Below, one piece after another: positions 22,604-37,100 of a DNA stretch of 64,000 nucleotides. The position numbers and the translations under genes are program-made. Below the pieces are notes generated by a model. It ran no database searches and had not been told where the DNA came from. It saw nothing but the letters and a program-made list of their open reading frames with translations. The stretch's first letter is position 1. Every line of letters starts with the position of its first letter. Source of the stretch: Pithys albifrons albifrons (Eukaryota; Chordata; Aves; Passeriformes; Thamnophilidae); assembly GCF_047495875.1 (NCBI RefSeq), contig NC_092462.1, positions 33,364,523 through 33,428,522 on the forward strand, read 5' to 3'.

Positions 22604-24749
22604 TAATACAGTTAAGACTAGAAATTTTTGCATTTCTGTCTCCCTCCTTCCTTTCACGTGACAGACATGAGTAGAAATATAGTATTTTATTTTTTATTAA
22701 TTGCATTTTATAGCCCCTTTTATTTTGAAGATCTTACGTTTACAAGGTTTTAAAATAGTCTTTTAAATACATTTTTTTATAGAGTGTCCCAGATTACAAG
22801 CAATTTGAGGAAGTGTTTACAGTGTGTTTAATAGTGATGCCCAGTAAATATGCAGGAACCTGATGCTAATGCTCTGTGGTTACAGTACTTATGTGGAAAT
22901 GGTGGAAGAGCTGGTTTACTGCTCTTGATCAGAGGAGGATTTATGTAATTTTGACAATTTTTGCTAATGCACACTACAGAAAACATTCTTGGAAGAACCC
23001 CGATTGGTCTCAGTCTGCGTGCATTAAACAAAGGACTGTTGTAATTCCCCAGTCTGACTGAGTTAACTTGTCATTATTCCATGCAAAATGCAAACCTTTG
23101 ACGGGAGTTAATTGCTCCAGACATGCTTCACAGAAGCCTGTGGTCTCATCTTTCATTTGGATCACCAATTTGAGTCTCATGATCTGAAAGTACACTGAGC
23201 ATTACTATCACATTATATTGCCTCATCTTGGTTTGAATGAAAATGTCCAGCAGTGCTTTTGCTGGCACAAGATTTTGCAATCTTTCCTTTTCAAGAGTTT
23301 CTAGTTTCAAGAATTGTTATTTTGCTTTGAAAATTTCTTGGTCAACCCTCATCTTGCATCATTTAGATATTTTAAAAAATTCTTTGAATTAAAAACAACC
23401 AAGTTTTGTTGCATAATGTTTTAATTGTGAAGCAAGTGAGCCAGACAGTAATAGCTGGATGTAAAGATTTAAACTTGCCATCAGTGTGTAGTGGTTAATG
23501 AAGTTTAAAAGCTTCCTCCCTTTTATTTACTTCAATATATGTTTCATTCCTGCTTGCAGAAATTGATATTCCAGAGGAACTTGGCTACTGGAAGCATGAG
23601 ACTATCTAGAAAAAAAGCTACATCAGCTGAGGTCAGATAATCAGCCAAGATATGTCATTTTTTAAAATAGATTTTTGCACCAATTATAGAAAGGGCAACC
23701 TCTGGTTGGAGTCTTAAAGTCTCTTTATCTCCCTCTCATGGCAATGAGAAAGAGAGGATGATGCACACTCTGCAAGCGAAAACTGTTTCACAAAAAAGGT
23801 ATATCAGATGTGACCAGTCTTCCCATACATACCCATTTTCACAGAGCTAACAGTTTGACACCGGTAGTACTTAAATGATGTCCTGGTTTGTTTTTCTGAA
23901 TGCAAAGTTGAGGGGGGAGGAGGGATAGGGGGTGTTCCACATAGTTTGTTTTAAAATGTGTTTAATGTGTGAAGCTTGGTTGCATTTTTCACTCCTGTAA
24001 ATTATGTTCTAAAATATAAAGCATACTGCTGTGTGTAAAAAACAAAACCAACAGCTCTCTTTATTTTTCCATGTGGGCATTTATGAAGATATTGCCTTGG
24101 TGTTAATGATATTAAACTTTAGAATTATGCTGACTTGCTTAAAAACATATCAACTTGCTCATTTCACTCAATCATTATTGATCTTTTTCTCATTTTTTGC
24201 AACGTGATGCAAGACCAAAACCATTTTTTCACTATCATGTGGTGAGTTACAGGCATGCTGCAGTGAAGCATTGGCTTTTCTAGATAGACTCTGTGAAAGC
24301 AAAAGTTCTGCCTGAATGTAAAGTTTCATAACATAGGGAATTGAGGTTCTCTAAGCTACTTTAGAAGTGATTCTAAGTATTGTGACTGAGACTGTTTATA
24401 ATAATAGAAAAGCTGTCAAAAGAGGAAGTCATTTGTCTTACTTTCCGTGGACAAAGGACATTCTGCAAATAAGCTGGGATTGGAATTTTGACATGTATCT
24501 AAAAGAAAAGCAGAGTAGGATTTTTCTGAACCTTCTTATCATATCTTTGTTTAAAGTGTAGCTCTGCCATATTCATATGACATCACAGAAGATGAAGAGA
24601 ACTATAGATCTATTCTGACTGTCTAGATTTCTTAAAAATTAAGCCTAGATTTTTAAAAAAATGATAAATAACAATTTACCTGCTGATGGGAAGTGATGAC
24701 TAAAATCCTAGTTTTGTTTTGCTTCTCTGTGGGATTTTTGATTTACCTA
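22604..24749. other. AT-rich DNA, no gene recognised
   Basis: A TGTCCTGGTTTG at 23879, followed by a G-rich stretch (GGGGGGAGGAGGGATAGGGG), looks like the first bases of an ERVL-type LTR. The next fragment of that type is the tail at 24750, but the DNA between does not look like LTR. Overlapping minus-strand open stretches at 22828-23195 do not resemble any protein I know. Confidence 0.4.
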
Positions 24750-24860
24750 TTTACTGTCTTTATCTCAACCCATGAGTTTTCTCACTTTGACTCTTTCAGT
24801 TCTGTCCCTCATCCCTCCAGGGGAGTAAGTGTGATTTGTTGCCGACAGACTAAACCACAA
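24750..24860 (+). mobile_element. ERVL-type LTR 3'-end fragment
   Basis: TTATCTCAACCCATGAGTTT, TCCCTCATCCCTCC, AGGGGAGTAAGTG and CTAAACCACAA follow the order of the U5 end of bird ERVL LTRs. Only the last 110 bases are recognisable. Confidence 0.55.
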
Positions 24861-27800
24861 TATTGCCTGAGAAGAAAGTGAGACATGCAAACTACCCTAA
24901 AGGGTTTAAAAAATGATAACAGCAGGATGAACTATACTCACAGAAAAATCCTAGTATTATTCTTCATATACTTTGTTAGGTTACACAAGACCATGTTTCC
25001 TCAGCTCTTTTTCACATTAAAACCAAGAAAAACAACAAGATGGAAGCCAAGCCAAATCCTGGATGCTGTGCAATGTAGCTGCTTTTGATTTCCTGAAAGG
25101 GGGAGAGCCCTTACCCCTTCAGCTCCACTTCTTGTTTATCTTAAACCTCCATTTAGGAAGCATTTGTAATAACTAATACATATTGTTTCATTTTAAAATC
25201 AAGTTAATTTCAGAAGGCAAGAGATGAACAGTCTTCATATACTGACTGAAAAGTTCTTTCCCAGCCTGTTATTCTGATGCTCTCTGTACTGAAGCTGTGG
25301 TTTCAGACTTCTGTGGACTAGACCTTAAAAAAGTCTTAAGCTCAGAAGTCCTACACCTGTATTAGCCTTATCAATGAAATATTTTGTTAATAATGTTCAG
25401 AATACCTCCCTTACTTGAAAGTACAGGGAGAAATAGCTCTGCTAAAAATCCATCTTTGGACTCCATGCATATAGCGAGAAGCAATCTAAGCACAAGAGGA
25501 TAAGCTTAGTCATTGTTGGCCTGTACTTCTGGGGTTTCCTACAATCTTTATCTACCATAACTGAAGTTGTATACCCTACGGGCTACTGTGTTTAGCTTTT
25601 GGTCATACAGACCTTGGGGTAACCACCTTCTTGCCCTTCGGCAGCCAGAAATACCCAGCAAATGCATCTGTGATGAGCCATGGCAATGGGAAGATGCTTG
25701 CCCAGGGCTCTCAATGACTACAGCAACTCAGATGAAGAGTTTGCAGGCTCTGGTTTGAGTTACTGGTTCCCAGTCACAGCTTAAAATTGCCATTTCTAAG
25801 TAAAGCACTTAGATTTAGTATATGACAACACACTCTCATATAGTAGCAGAAGTAAACTAACTTGTCATGCATAGGCTATAACATCACAAAATATGGCAGC
25901 TTTTTCCTCTTAGTATGAAATGCAGATTGCCAGAGTCCTTCCCCAAAGAAAGGGTTATATGTAACAGGCCAACCAGCCTGCAAATTTTGCCACAGTTTAT
26001 AGAGCTTTGTGAGTTTTCTTCATTTCTCTGCATATCAGCTGTCCAGTTTGTTGCAATCAGAACAAAATAAGGATAAATAAATATCTAGGTATTTATCTGT
26101 TGGAGTTTTTTTTGTTTGTTTGCTCTGTTTTTTTAAAAAATTTAAATCATATTAAGGGACTGTGCAGGGAGTTGTGTGAAAAATTTATGTGCTTAATTTA
26201 TGTATAGGGTTTTTTTTCCTCAGCTGCACATCCATTTCACTTTATGTGCCTGTGCTTTCAGATTTCCCATAAATTCAACAGTTTTCTTTATTCACATAAA
26301 TATACTGCAGAATGGCAGAGCAATTAATTTATATAGTGGGTAACTGATTTGACAGAAAGTTGCCTAATGATAAGGAAAACACATCACTGCATAAAAGATA
26401 TGCAGCAAAGTACAAACATTCACTTGTTCACCATAATTACTGTCCTGAAATTTCATAATACTGTCCTCCTTAGAGATCAGGGCTGTTATCCCTTGCCTTC
26501 TTTAGGTCTAAGATACTTTAATTTTGTCACTTGGAATCCTATAACATGTCTGTTTGCAGTCCCACTCCATACATGATAAAAATTATTGTATCCTTTTTAT
26601 GACAAGTCTTTCTCTGAGTCTGCATCTTTATTTTTGTTTGGGTTTTTATGTTCCTATGAGTGCAAAACTCAAAGCCGACTCCTCAGGAAATTGTGCCCTT
26701 GCTTACAAAGCAATTTGATACAAAAGTAATCTAAAATTCATTACTTTATTCACTAATTGTATGTAGCTGCATGGTGGCTAGTCGGGACAAGATTAAATTG
26801 CTAGGCAAAAGTCTCATCAATGTACTTCATATCATTGTATATATCTATTTATCCTTAATGAATACCAGGATGAACTTAAAAGTCAGGTTCTAATAAAGTA
26901 TTAGCCACAAAACAAGTGAGCAAGAACAACAAAAAGGAGAAGAAGGAATAAACCCTAAATTTTATTAACATTTTTCAAGAATGTCAGAGGTATTTTTCAT
27001 TTAAAATGGCAGGTTGGCAATCTGTAGTTCATTGCTGACAAGCAGAATTTTAAGTGTTTTAAAACTAAGCAGATTTTGAAATTGTTGATTCTGCCTAAAA
27101 CAGTCTGGTTTGTCTGTAGCACTGAATAAATTCATTATTTAATGCTAAAAATGATGTAGACTGACAGTTATTTTTATCTAGGAAAACTACATCAGAGAAA
27201 GTGAGTGTTACCATTGCCATCTGGCTTTTTAAAAGCAGGAGGAAAGAAACTTAGAGCTACAGTAAGCTCTCTGCAGGCAAAATCTGTGACTTTTCTTATG
27301 CCTCAGGATGTTAGATGTAACCTAAACTGTAGGACACAGTAAGGTAGAAGAACTGAAAGGTGAAGGTTGGCAGTGTTGTTTAGTGACAGTGCCTGTTGAC
27401 AGATGCTTTAGGGCAAAAGTAGGTCGTTGATCTAAAGATCAGCTGAAATAGGAGTGTCTGTATTTTCCTTCTACTGGCTTGTGCGAGATTTGGTATTTTC
27501 TTTCTCGTGTAAATCTAGCTTCCTAGCAGAATTCAACACTCCATATGGTTATTTTTATAAATATGTATTTTTAAAATATAAAGTTAAATATAAATCCAAA
27601 TAACTGTTAATTCAAAATACAACTTTATATAGTGTATATAATAAACACATCAGAGATGCATATGCATACTATTCAAAGGACAAACATGTTCTTTTATTTG
27701 CCTGAACTAATTAGGAGAGAATGGAAATTGTTGCAGAGCTTCCTTTGGAAAAGGATATGTATTAGTTTATTGTTGTTGCACTATTACATATGTGTGAAAA

Positions 27801-28628
27801 ATTGGCTTTATAGTTCTTGATACAGGGATGACAGAGAGTTTTTTACCTCTGCCTCCTGCTGTGATCTTAGATTAGAAACAAGAGCAGAATGAAGAATACA
27901 TGAAAGGTATCTTGTGGGGCAGGTTTCAATGAAATTGAAATGATGCTATTTTTTGGTAAAAGCTGATAGAAAAAGGAGGGATGCCATTTATGATCTTTTA
28001 GTCTGTTACCTGAGGACTTCAGAGAATTATTTCATCCAGAAAAAGAGAAATGAAAAGAAGATAAAATGAAATGTTTTAAGTGTTGATTTTAAACTATTAT
28101 GTTTAGAAACTTGCCTCAAAATAATTGACACCAACTTTAAAATCTCTGAAAAAAAGATAAAGTCTGGAGAAATATAGTTTTTGTGGCTAAAAATCAATAT
28201 ACTTCTTTTGTTCCTTCTTCTTGTTTTTATCAATTAATGTCACAGTAATGACTGGTACATGGTCAGCCTTCCATCTAGCCTGTGGGTAGCTGTTATCCTA
28301 CTACTTCCTTCTTTCAGGCTTTGTAGTTGGATTGCACCTATTGGTTAGTTGCATCTTCCCTGGGGCAACTCTTGAATTATATGGAAACTGCAGAATTTCT
28401 AAGGTAGAGACCTTTATGGATTTTCTGCTTTTTGTTTTCCTGCTCTGCCCACCCCAGTAATATTAGATCTGTTTTCTGGTGTAGGCAAGGACTCATCACT
28501 TGTTTCTCTGCTGAATTTATGATTTTTTGTTTTAGGAATACAGTTTCCTAGCGGGTACAATTTTTCAAGGAGAAATTTTCCACTTGGGGAAACAAAGAAT
28601 TCCAAAAGGATTATTTTAATGATAATTT
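24861..28628. other. AT-rich DNA, nothing recognised
   Basis: I see no gene, RNA gene or recognised repeat. AT content is highest at about 27540-27640. Confidence 0.45.
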
Positions 28629-28661
28629 TTCTTTTTCTTTTTTTTTTTCTTTTTTTTTTTG
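28629..28661. repeat. Poly-T tract
   Basis: A run of T broken by a few C bases. It also forms the pyrimidine tract of the candidate exon that follows. Confidence 0.85.
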
Positions 28662-28668
28662 TTGTTAG

Positions 28669-28752
28669 ATGAAAGTGATATGAAAATATTCAGGAAAAAG
28701 AATATTTTTGTTGTTACTCTTTGTGAGTTGAATTGGCTCATCACCAATGCAG
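28669..28752 (+). CDS. Candidate small exon, plus strand, protein unknown
   Basis: Poly-T then GTTGTTAG gives an acceptor; 84 bases later TGCAG is followed by GTAAGTAAG, a consensus donor. One frame is open throughout (27 whole codons, entering with two bases and leaving one over), with a hydrophobic part FVVTLCELNWLI. The acceptor tract may be just a simple repeat. No family is recognised and chance is a real alternative. Confidence 0.15.
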
Positions 28753-31081
28753 GTAAGTAAGTAATATATGATTCATTAGTAAGAATATTTAAAGCTTGTA
28801 GAATCACTTCTTTTCTTTTTTTACCCCATTGATTTTTACAATCTTTTAAATTCATCCTACTCTGATTGTTCTTGAATATCATTTTTCCAGTTGAGAGTAT
28901 AGACATCAAAGATTCATTCACATCACCCCATCATTTTTATCTCTATTTCTCTCTTCCATCTTCATCACTGGATGGTAATGATTCATACTTAAATTTTTGG
29001 TTGAGCTCTATACCTCAAATGGGGAGGGAGAGAGAATTTTGCTAGGTCATAAGAGCTTTCTTCATATATGTTATGTCAGAACTGATACAGTTATTTTGTC
29101 CCTCTACCTAATAAACATACATATTGGAATTGCTGTGATGTTGTTATGAGCAACGGGTATATATCCTGAAACCTAGCACTCTTCACATTGTTGCATTGCC
29201 ACTAAGGTTAGATATTTTTCTTATGTCTCCATAAGGTTTTTCTAGTTATGAGCTTTAAAACTCTCCATATTAAAGTGAAAGAAAAGATATTGTTAATCAA
29301 AATGCTTTTGCTTGACTAATACCTTCATACTCAAATGATGTTTTTATTTATCCCAAAATCTGTAACCTAAACAGCAGTGAAGAAGAAAGTAGGTCATGTT
29401 AAACTTCTTTTTCCTTAGCATGAATGTTCTGTGCCCCATTAATGTGATTGCTTGTTGTCATCTGGTGCTATTCCTAACTATATGTGATGTATCACAACAT
29501 CCTTTCAGAGTGATTGAAGCAGCTGAAGAGTCCCCTTGGATGTTGAATCTGAGAAACACCCCTACTGCAAATTCTTTTTAAATTAGTTAATAGATTACAT
29601 CACTATTCTAAGGTGAGGTTAATGCCAGACATATAAACAGGGGTAAGAGACAGATGTGCCTGTGGAGTGTGTTGTCTGCACAAGCCTTTCTTTGGTAGTC
29701 TATCATGTTAAAAATGAATTGCATTTGTAAATGTACTGTGAATGACTGCTGTTGAGCTCTCCACATACAGCAGTATTTTATTCCATGAGCAACGATGGCG
29801 ACACAGGTACTAAGGAGGTATTCAGAAAAATGCACCATTGGAAAAATGGACTGAATTTCAATGTCCAGTGTATCAGCAAAAAGCTGACCTTTTAAACTTA
29901 TTTCTCCCTAAGAAATAGGAAGTTGTAGGAAAATAGTGACATGTACAGGTGACCCTTACTACTGAGACAAGGAATCTGCTTGCAGTCTCTTTTTATATCT
30001 GGGATAGTCTCTGTACACACTCATTCCCTGGCTGGGCAGTGGCCGTGCTGTGCAGTGGACCATGAATTCTGGAGCACTGTTGCAGAGGGTTCAGCAGCAG
30101 CCTAAACTCAACTGAAGTGTTGGCTTCATTGCTTATACTCATCTTCTTTCCTGGTTTGGCAAATGATTAAGTCTGGGGCAGTTGTCCTGCCAAGATCATA
30201 CCTAAGATCTGACTTTAAATTCAGATTGATGTGAGGATTGATAGAACTTTATTTCATTTTTTCTTGTTATGCATTCCAGTACTTTTGTTAAGACAAACAA
30301 AAATTTTTAGTTGTAAATATAACTGATGATTCCAACGGATCCAATTGGTTTTGATGGTTAAAACAGCAACTGCCAATTTCTGTATATTGTGCAAGTTTCA
30401 TAGATATTGAATCTGCAGCCTACTGCTTGGACCTCTGGGTGTTCCAAAATTGAGGTTCCACTTGGACTTTAATTTTCCTGCAGAAAAGGTAAATATTATC
30501 TCCTGTGAATGGTGGTGAGCTGGCAGCAGAATTAGGTGACTGTTACCTGTTAGTCAGAATTTGTGATGCAATAATACCTCTGTCTCCTGATTGCCCATTG
30601 CCATTCTGACTCCATGGAATAAGGCAGCTTTAGCAATATCAGCTGCTGAAATTGTTGCTGAGTAGTGTCAGCCTTGCATGTCAACTAAAGTTAATGACAA
30701 AAGTGCTTCTGCTTAGAAAAAGCAAAAGCTGTGTCATCTGAGTTAGTCACCTCAGTACAATCCAGTCAGGGTATGTGAGCAGCAGTTTTGAGTATGGTGT
30801 TGGAGGAGAGCTATTTCCCACTCTTTACCTGTAATGTTTTTGTCTTCAGATCACCTTGAGACCTTTTGTGTGCCTCCTTTCCCAATGTCTTCAGCTGACA
30901 TCTAGGTCTGAGTGTTTAACTGAAGGGCTGGCTTTCAGTCCTTTTCACTGCAGGTCCTTGGAGCAAGACTTGGCTTCCAGTAAAGTCTTTTTGCAGCCAA
31001 CGCAATGTGTCAGAGCAACAGACAAATGCTTATGTGGATTGATTTTTCTGAGGGTAGAGCGAATAAAGTTTTTTCACTTAC
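28753..31081. other. AT-rich DNA, nothing recognised
   Basis: A slightly more GC-rich stretch at 29990-30150 has no open frame of note. Confidence 0.45.
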
Positions 31082-31135
31082 CTGTAAAAGGTTGCCCTCT
31101 TCCCCAAAAGGTTTGACATTTTGCTTTCTTACCCA
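31082..31135 (-). CDS. Candidate 54-base exon, minus strand
   Basis: On the minus strand CTCATTCACTTAG precedes 54 bases ending TTTTACAG, then the donor GTAAGTGA. The frame entering with two bases and leaving one over is open and contains KCQTFWGRGQPFT. The phase would accept the candidate exon at 50740-50841 directly upstream. The segment is very short and no family is recognised, so support is weak. Confidence 0.15.
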
Positions 31136-34100
31136 CTAAGTGAATGAGAAATCTGATTTTTTTGTGGGGAAACATTATGAACTATGGAAGGTAAGGAGAT
31201 TAATCTGGGCTCTGTGACTTAGGAAAATAATTATTTTATTTAAAAAAACCCCAAACCTTAAAAGATAAACATTTCTGCGCAGTGCTGTTTATGATTTGGA
31301 GACAAATAGCAGAGCTGTACGTCTAAAAGAGAAAGTAGAGCTATGTAAAGGTAGTTGATTAATTCTCGTCACACTTCTGAGCCTCTCCAACCATTCTATC
31401 ACAATTTTATTACTAAATAAACTACTTTTTTAATCATACTGCTGTCACAAAGTCAAGTAAAACTTTTCAGTTAAATTCCCTTTCTAGTTGAGCTAAAAAG
31501 ATTAGAAAATTAATATACTACAGAACTCAGGTAGTCTTCATTATCATCATACATGGTCTTTATATCTGCAGAAATACACATTTCTTTGTGTTTACTTGTG
31601 CAATCATGAACATTTATACCAAAGCTCTTGATGTGAAACCTTGTTCTGAGAAATCATCATTAATGATCATTTCTTTTTAGTAAAGAAAAGAACAGAAGTA
31701 AATAGGACTTAAAGTATAAAAAGATTTCTGGAACCATTTGAACATTATATTCACCCCAAAGAAAACCTGTTAAAAGGGTTATTTAACATGATGACTCTAA
31801 GTAATCTAGATTGTTGTTGTTATCTGTATTGTACTTTAGTCAGTGAGCCAGACCCTACAGAAAAAGTGAACAATGCCAAGAAGTCATGGATGTCAGACCA
31901 ACCGTATAATGAAAAAATCTAATGAATTGAAAAACACCCATCTTGATTGTGTGAACAAGAATAGCTCACTGGAGTCAGTGGAATTACAACAGTATAATTC
32001 ATGAATTTATGGTGGAAGGATGACACTTCTATACATTACTATACAATAACAGGCAAATTCAATATAATTAAAACATACTACCCGACTGCATATCTAGTAC
32101 TGTCAATTCCAAGTGCCAATCTACTCCCAGCTAAACAAAACAACCCCCTGTCCGCAAAATCCAACTATTTTCACACCAAACAAACACAAAAAACCCCCCA
32201 ACCAACCAACCAAAACTCCTCACAAAAAAAACAACAAAAAAAAGATGGCTCCCACAGTCTTATTTAACCATATAATTACAGAAGCATTTTTAATGCAGTA
32301 ACACAAAAAGACAGAGAAAAATGTTGGTATAAATGATGCAGACTTACCAGTAGACTGGAAATGTAACACAGATGAATAGATAAACAGTGATGAAGGGAAT
32401 AGTGACATTTTAAGAGGAAAATTTTAGTGGCAATCTGTAAAAAATAAAAAGAAGACGATTAGCATTAGTGGTGTTTTTAAGAGTATATTTGGTTGAGTAG
32501 TCTGGGTTTCTGTATATGTTGTTTGCAAGAAATTCAAGGAATAATATATAATGAGGCAGGTGCTGCAAGTACAAGCAAGAAATAATATTAAGTTGAAAGA
32601 ACAGAAATGTGTTTGTAACACAAGAAAATAAGCCCTGCTCTACCAAAAGAGTTTGGCTTTATCTGTTCTATGAAAGATGAACACTGCCTTTGCATATTTG
32701 TTGTTCTTAAAAATCCAGGTTAGAAGATGAATGTAAATCCAGGTAGTTATTTTTCTGCAAATGCCTTCTGAAATACAAGTTACATTGAGATATCTACAGC
32801 AGTAAGAGAACTAATGTGTTTCTTCTGAGAGATTTGGAAGTGTTAATATTTTTGTTGGTTAAATTATTGTATGAATAATTGCACATTAAATTAAATCACC
32901 TCTATAGAATGACAAAAATTAATTGAATGATGGTTAAGTTATGCCCTTATGGTCTTTGCAAGGAAGACTTTCAGAATTGTCAGTTACTGAGAAATAGCGA
33001 CATAAAAACAAAATAAAAAAGTCAAAGCTCTTAATAGTGATGGAATAGATAGTTGATTCTTATGCACAATGGTAAAACAGAAGAGAGATCTCACTTTGCA
33101 CTGAACACAGCTGACGTGTTGGCCATTATTATTATTAATATTAATATGTATTTTTCAGAATGTTTCTGCAGCCTATAAACAACTTATTCTTTCTCATTAA
33201 TACATGGTTCCTTGCTGCTGGAAGAAATATTGCAAAATTTTCCTCTGAAGTCAGGTAACTTATGTAAACATATCTGAATGTGGTTTTGTAAAGCCAGAAT
33301 GCAGAATTCTCCAAATAACAGTGGAAATATTGCTTGTTATGTTTCAGACATTCTTATTTAACTACAAACATGTCAGGATATATACTATTTAACTCCAAGA
33401 ACTCTCCCTTACACTTATGTGTTCATTTGTGTGTCTATGTGTTTTGGTGTGGGTTTTCTTTTTCTTTTTTTCCTCCTTTTTTACCTCTGAGATTTTATTC
33501 TAATGAATGTTCTGGAAGGAAGGTATTCAATTAAAAAAAGAAAGGGCCCAAAAAAAGTTTTTAATTTGACAGATTCTATCAGCTTAAATCTGCTAGGGTT
33601 AAAAATATAGACACCCTGCATTTTCTATGTGTGTGTATTCCCTCCTTATATGTTTACAGAAGTGATTAACAATAAACTACTTTTACTTTGGTTTTACTGT
33701 AGCAACATCAGAGAGTATACTGATATTGCTATTGCTTTTTTAAAGACCTTAAAAGAACTAATTACATTGGCACCATTTCTATGCTAATTTACCGACACCG
33801 CAGGCATGGAATTGTTCAACTAGCTATCTTAGGATTTCCTTTTGTAAATTTAGGAGCAGTGAGCAGGTGGTCATATCAGATGTGTTCATTTCAAAAGACA
33901 ATACACTTCTTTTATAGACACATTTTAATAAGCTGTTGTAGATTGCACTAGATATTTACTGAATATTATAGACACTGCAAGGTCAGCAATATCTCTCACT
34001 GATTGCAGTAGCTCATCTCTGGAGAAGATGGTGCAATAAAACTATCTCTGTTTTCAATGCCTTCAGTAAGTATGTCAGACCTTTTGTGTTCTTTCTTTAT

Positions 34101-37100
34101 CTTCATCTGCTGATAGTTAGAAATAAAATTGCATTTTGCATTGGAATTTCTTCTCTGATAGCATAATATGATTTAACATAGATATTTCTCTCATATTGGC
34201 TCACTGATTGTATAGAAAGTATTATTAACATGTAACAGTGGTTGCTTGGTAAATTTGTCAATGATGCTTCATACTTTTTCTCAGATATGTTTTTATGTTT
34301 CTTTCTGCCCTGTGAAATTGAGTAAGAAAAAATTTTTTCAGAACAGTTTCATTCCTCTTCAAGTATTTGAACATACTGAAAGTCCTTTTTGAGGAAAGAA
34401 AGGTAATATTAAAAACTATTGGTTGTACCCAAATGAATAGTGAAAATAAAAATATTTTTAAACTATTTTAATACCTTATGCACGAAAATTTTCTGAGGCT
34501 ACTCCGCAGTATTAAATATGACTATTTTTTCTTAAATAAGAGTTTTGAAATGGGACAGAATTACAAATTATGAGACTATATCTTTTTTAAATTATTAATC
34601 TGTCTTTAATACATGAGGATATCCCACAAAGGAAAAATGATTCTTTTTATTTTCATTGATTTATTGCAGACAAGACTGAGAGATATTTTCAGTCCACTGT
34701 ATTTATGTGTTTTTTCTATGGTACTCAGCAAACCCATTTCCATTCTGAAACAGTGTGTTTGAGTTTTACAGTAGGGCACATGAGCATCCGCTTGATAATA
34801 CAGCTAAAGGAAAGATCTTGGGTTCAAGGGGAGAGTACTAAATATTTCAGATTAGATTAGAAGGCATCCAAGGAGAAATGTTTTAATATTCAGAGATAAT
34901 ACTATATATAATAAGCAAAAGAAGTAATAGAAACTGGGTCGGGCAGCTGCTTTTTTATTTTGTTATATACTCTGGAGGTGTGAAGAGGAATTGATACCTC
35001 ATTTCAGTTTCTTTTTCCTTTTTTATCTCAATGGTTTGAGAGAAAGTTCTGCAAGAAGATTTCAGATAGTCTCATCATTTCTGTGCATCACAACCAAATG
35101 GGAATCAAGATCTTTCTTCTTAGCTAGTTGGGATGCTCAGCTGCATAGAGTCACTTTTTATTTCTTGTGATAATCAACCTTTTGGAGTCAACCTTGATAA
35201 ACTTTATGGGTAGAAAATTGTGCAAATCAGTATTGAGAACTAATTAATGCAATCATAAAAGATGCAGTAGATACAGGGAAAAAAATATTAGTATCTCAGT
35301 ATTTTTTTCTCTTTCTGTGACATCAGCAGTCATACCACTCTGCTCCAAAACTAGCAGAACTCCATCTGTCCCCGAGAGCCAAGAACTTTGGCAAAAATTA
35401 TTTTCTAACGCTGATACATAATGTCACACATTATGGTAATTTACTTTGCTTCAGTCAGATGGTTCAGGATCTGTGGTTCTGTCCTGTGCAAAACTTCCAG
35501 AACTTTCTAGGAGTGTGGGATAGACCTTTTAATGCATTGTTTTAGGCATCAGACAAGTGCTGCAGAATCTGGACTTAAGATATGTCCTTTGATCCAGTTT
35601 AGAATGGCAATCTTTTGGACTGGTGAGATTCAAAGCTTATTTGGTTTTTTGTTTTAGTGAAAACATGACACACCAAAGCAGCTCTGGGGCTGTTACCACT
35701 GAACACTTGTACAACAGGCAGAACTCGGCAGATATTGTGGTGGAAAACTGTGAACTCTTTGGGGCAGCTGCCAGGCCACTGGCTGTACTGCAGTAACTTG
35801 TGAGTTATGTTAACACCGTCCTTCCATCTGTAAAACTCCAAACAAAATGAAAGAAAACGATCTTGACAAAGGTGTACTGCCAATATCACATCTTAATTAT
35901 TTTCTGCTTTGTGACCATGTTTCCACCACAAATACTGCTGCTAACTTAGCTTTGCCTCTTTCAATCCAATAAATTTCAAGAATTTCTAGAAGTAGGAAGA
36001 AAGTGTTCCACTTAAATACTGAAATACTAAACCCCTTATAAAACAAAAGTCACTGTTATGCCCTTGACCTGAATTCTTTGTTCACTCCTAGTCATCTAGA
36101 TGAAGTCTAGACAGCAGCTGCTGAAGTAATCAGAAAAAATAAGGAGGTCATTTTGCCAGAGTGCTGAAAGAGCCTGTCTTTTTCTATCTACCTCATAGAT
36201 TATATAATTGCTTGCTAGAAATTTATGAAAAGGAAAAACAATGCTGGTCAAATGCCATAGAGAAATTGTCCCAGTCGAGAAACAAATGCTCATGAGACAA
36301 AAGATCAAGGACAATGAAAATAGAAATCACTAGAATAATAAGGAGCTGGTGCCCATAAGAAGAATGAGTTTTTGAAGTCGGCTTCTTTTAAGTCTGTTTT
36401 GTCTGTTTCATCTAACCCATTTGATAAGAGAGCCCTTCTGAAAGGGACTGGGCTGTGTGATACAGATTGCAAGGAAACAAGGAGGTAGACATGATGACAA
36501 TGGAAGCTGTTTTTACTGGATTATTTGTAGAATAGTATCTTAAGCACCTTGTACCATGCCTGGGTATTATTTACAGGTGATTGCTCTGATTCTCTTTCAG
36601 CTCAGATCTATGGCATGCCTTATTTACAGTAAAATTCTAGATGTTGTCAGTGTGGCTGCATTACATTACTTCAGGGCTTATCTTGCTCCTAAAGCTTGTA
36701 ATTCAGGCTGATATGTTCAGGGTGGTTGTTGGATTTGGATGTCTAAATCACATTGATGTTGCACATAAACATCAGTAGTTAGATATATTGCTTTAAAGTT
36801 TGCACTCCTTAGCTGTGAATAGATTTGTGATTTAACAGTGCAGCCTCAGATTTTGAAAAATGGCTTTCCAATCATAGGTCTGTATTTCAGCTATATTTCT
36901 ATGAATTTATTGACATTGACTATTAATTGACATAATTAAATAACATACAATAACACTGATATTACTGCTTTTCTGTAAACTAAGGAGTTAACTCATGAAT
37001 TTGTTACATTTCCACAACAGGGAACCAGTTTTCCTCTGATGTTGTTGCAGCTAATTGGCACGAAAGGATCAAGATTCACTGCATTAGCTCTTTGTAATTT

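Noticed and set aside
22820..23200. Adjacent minus-strand frames that could be a conserved noncoding element or exons
   Set aside because: They cannot be supported without cross-species comparison, and no splice sites frame them well.
23879..24860. A single 980-bp LTR running from TGTCCTGG to CTAAACCACAA
   Set aside because: The two ends look like LTR ends but the middle lacks LTR character, so only the tail is annotated.
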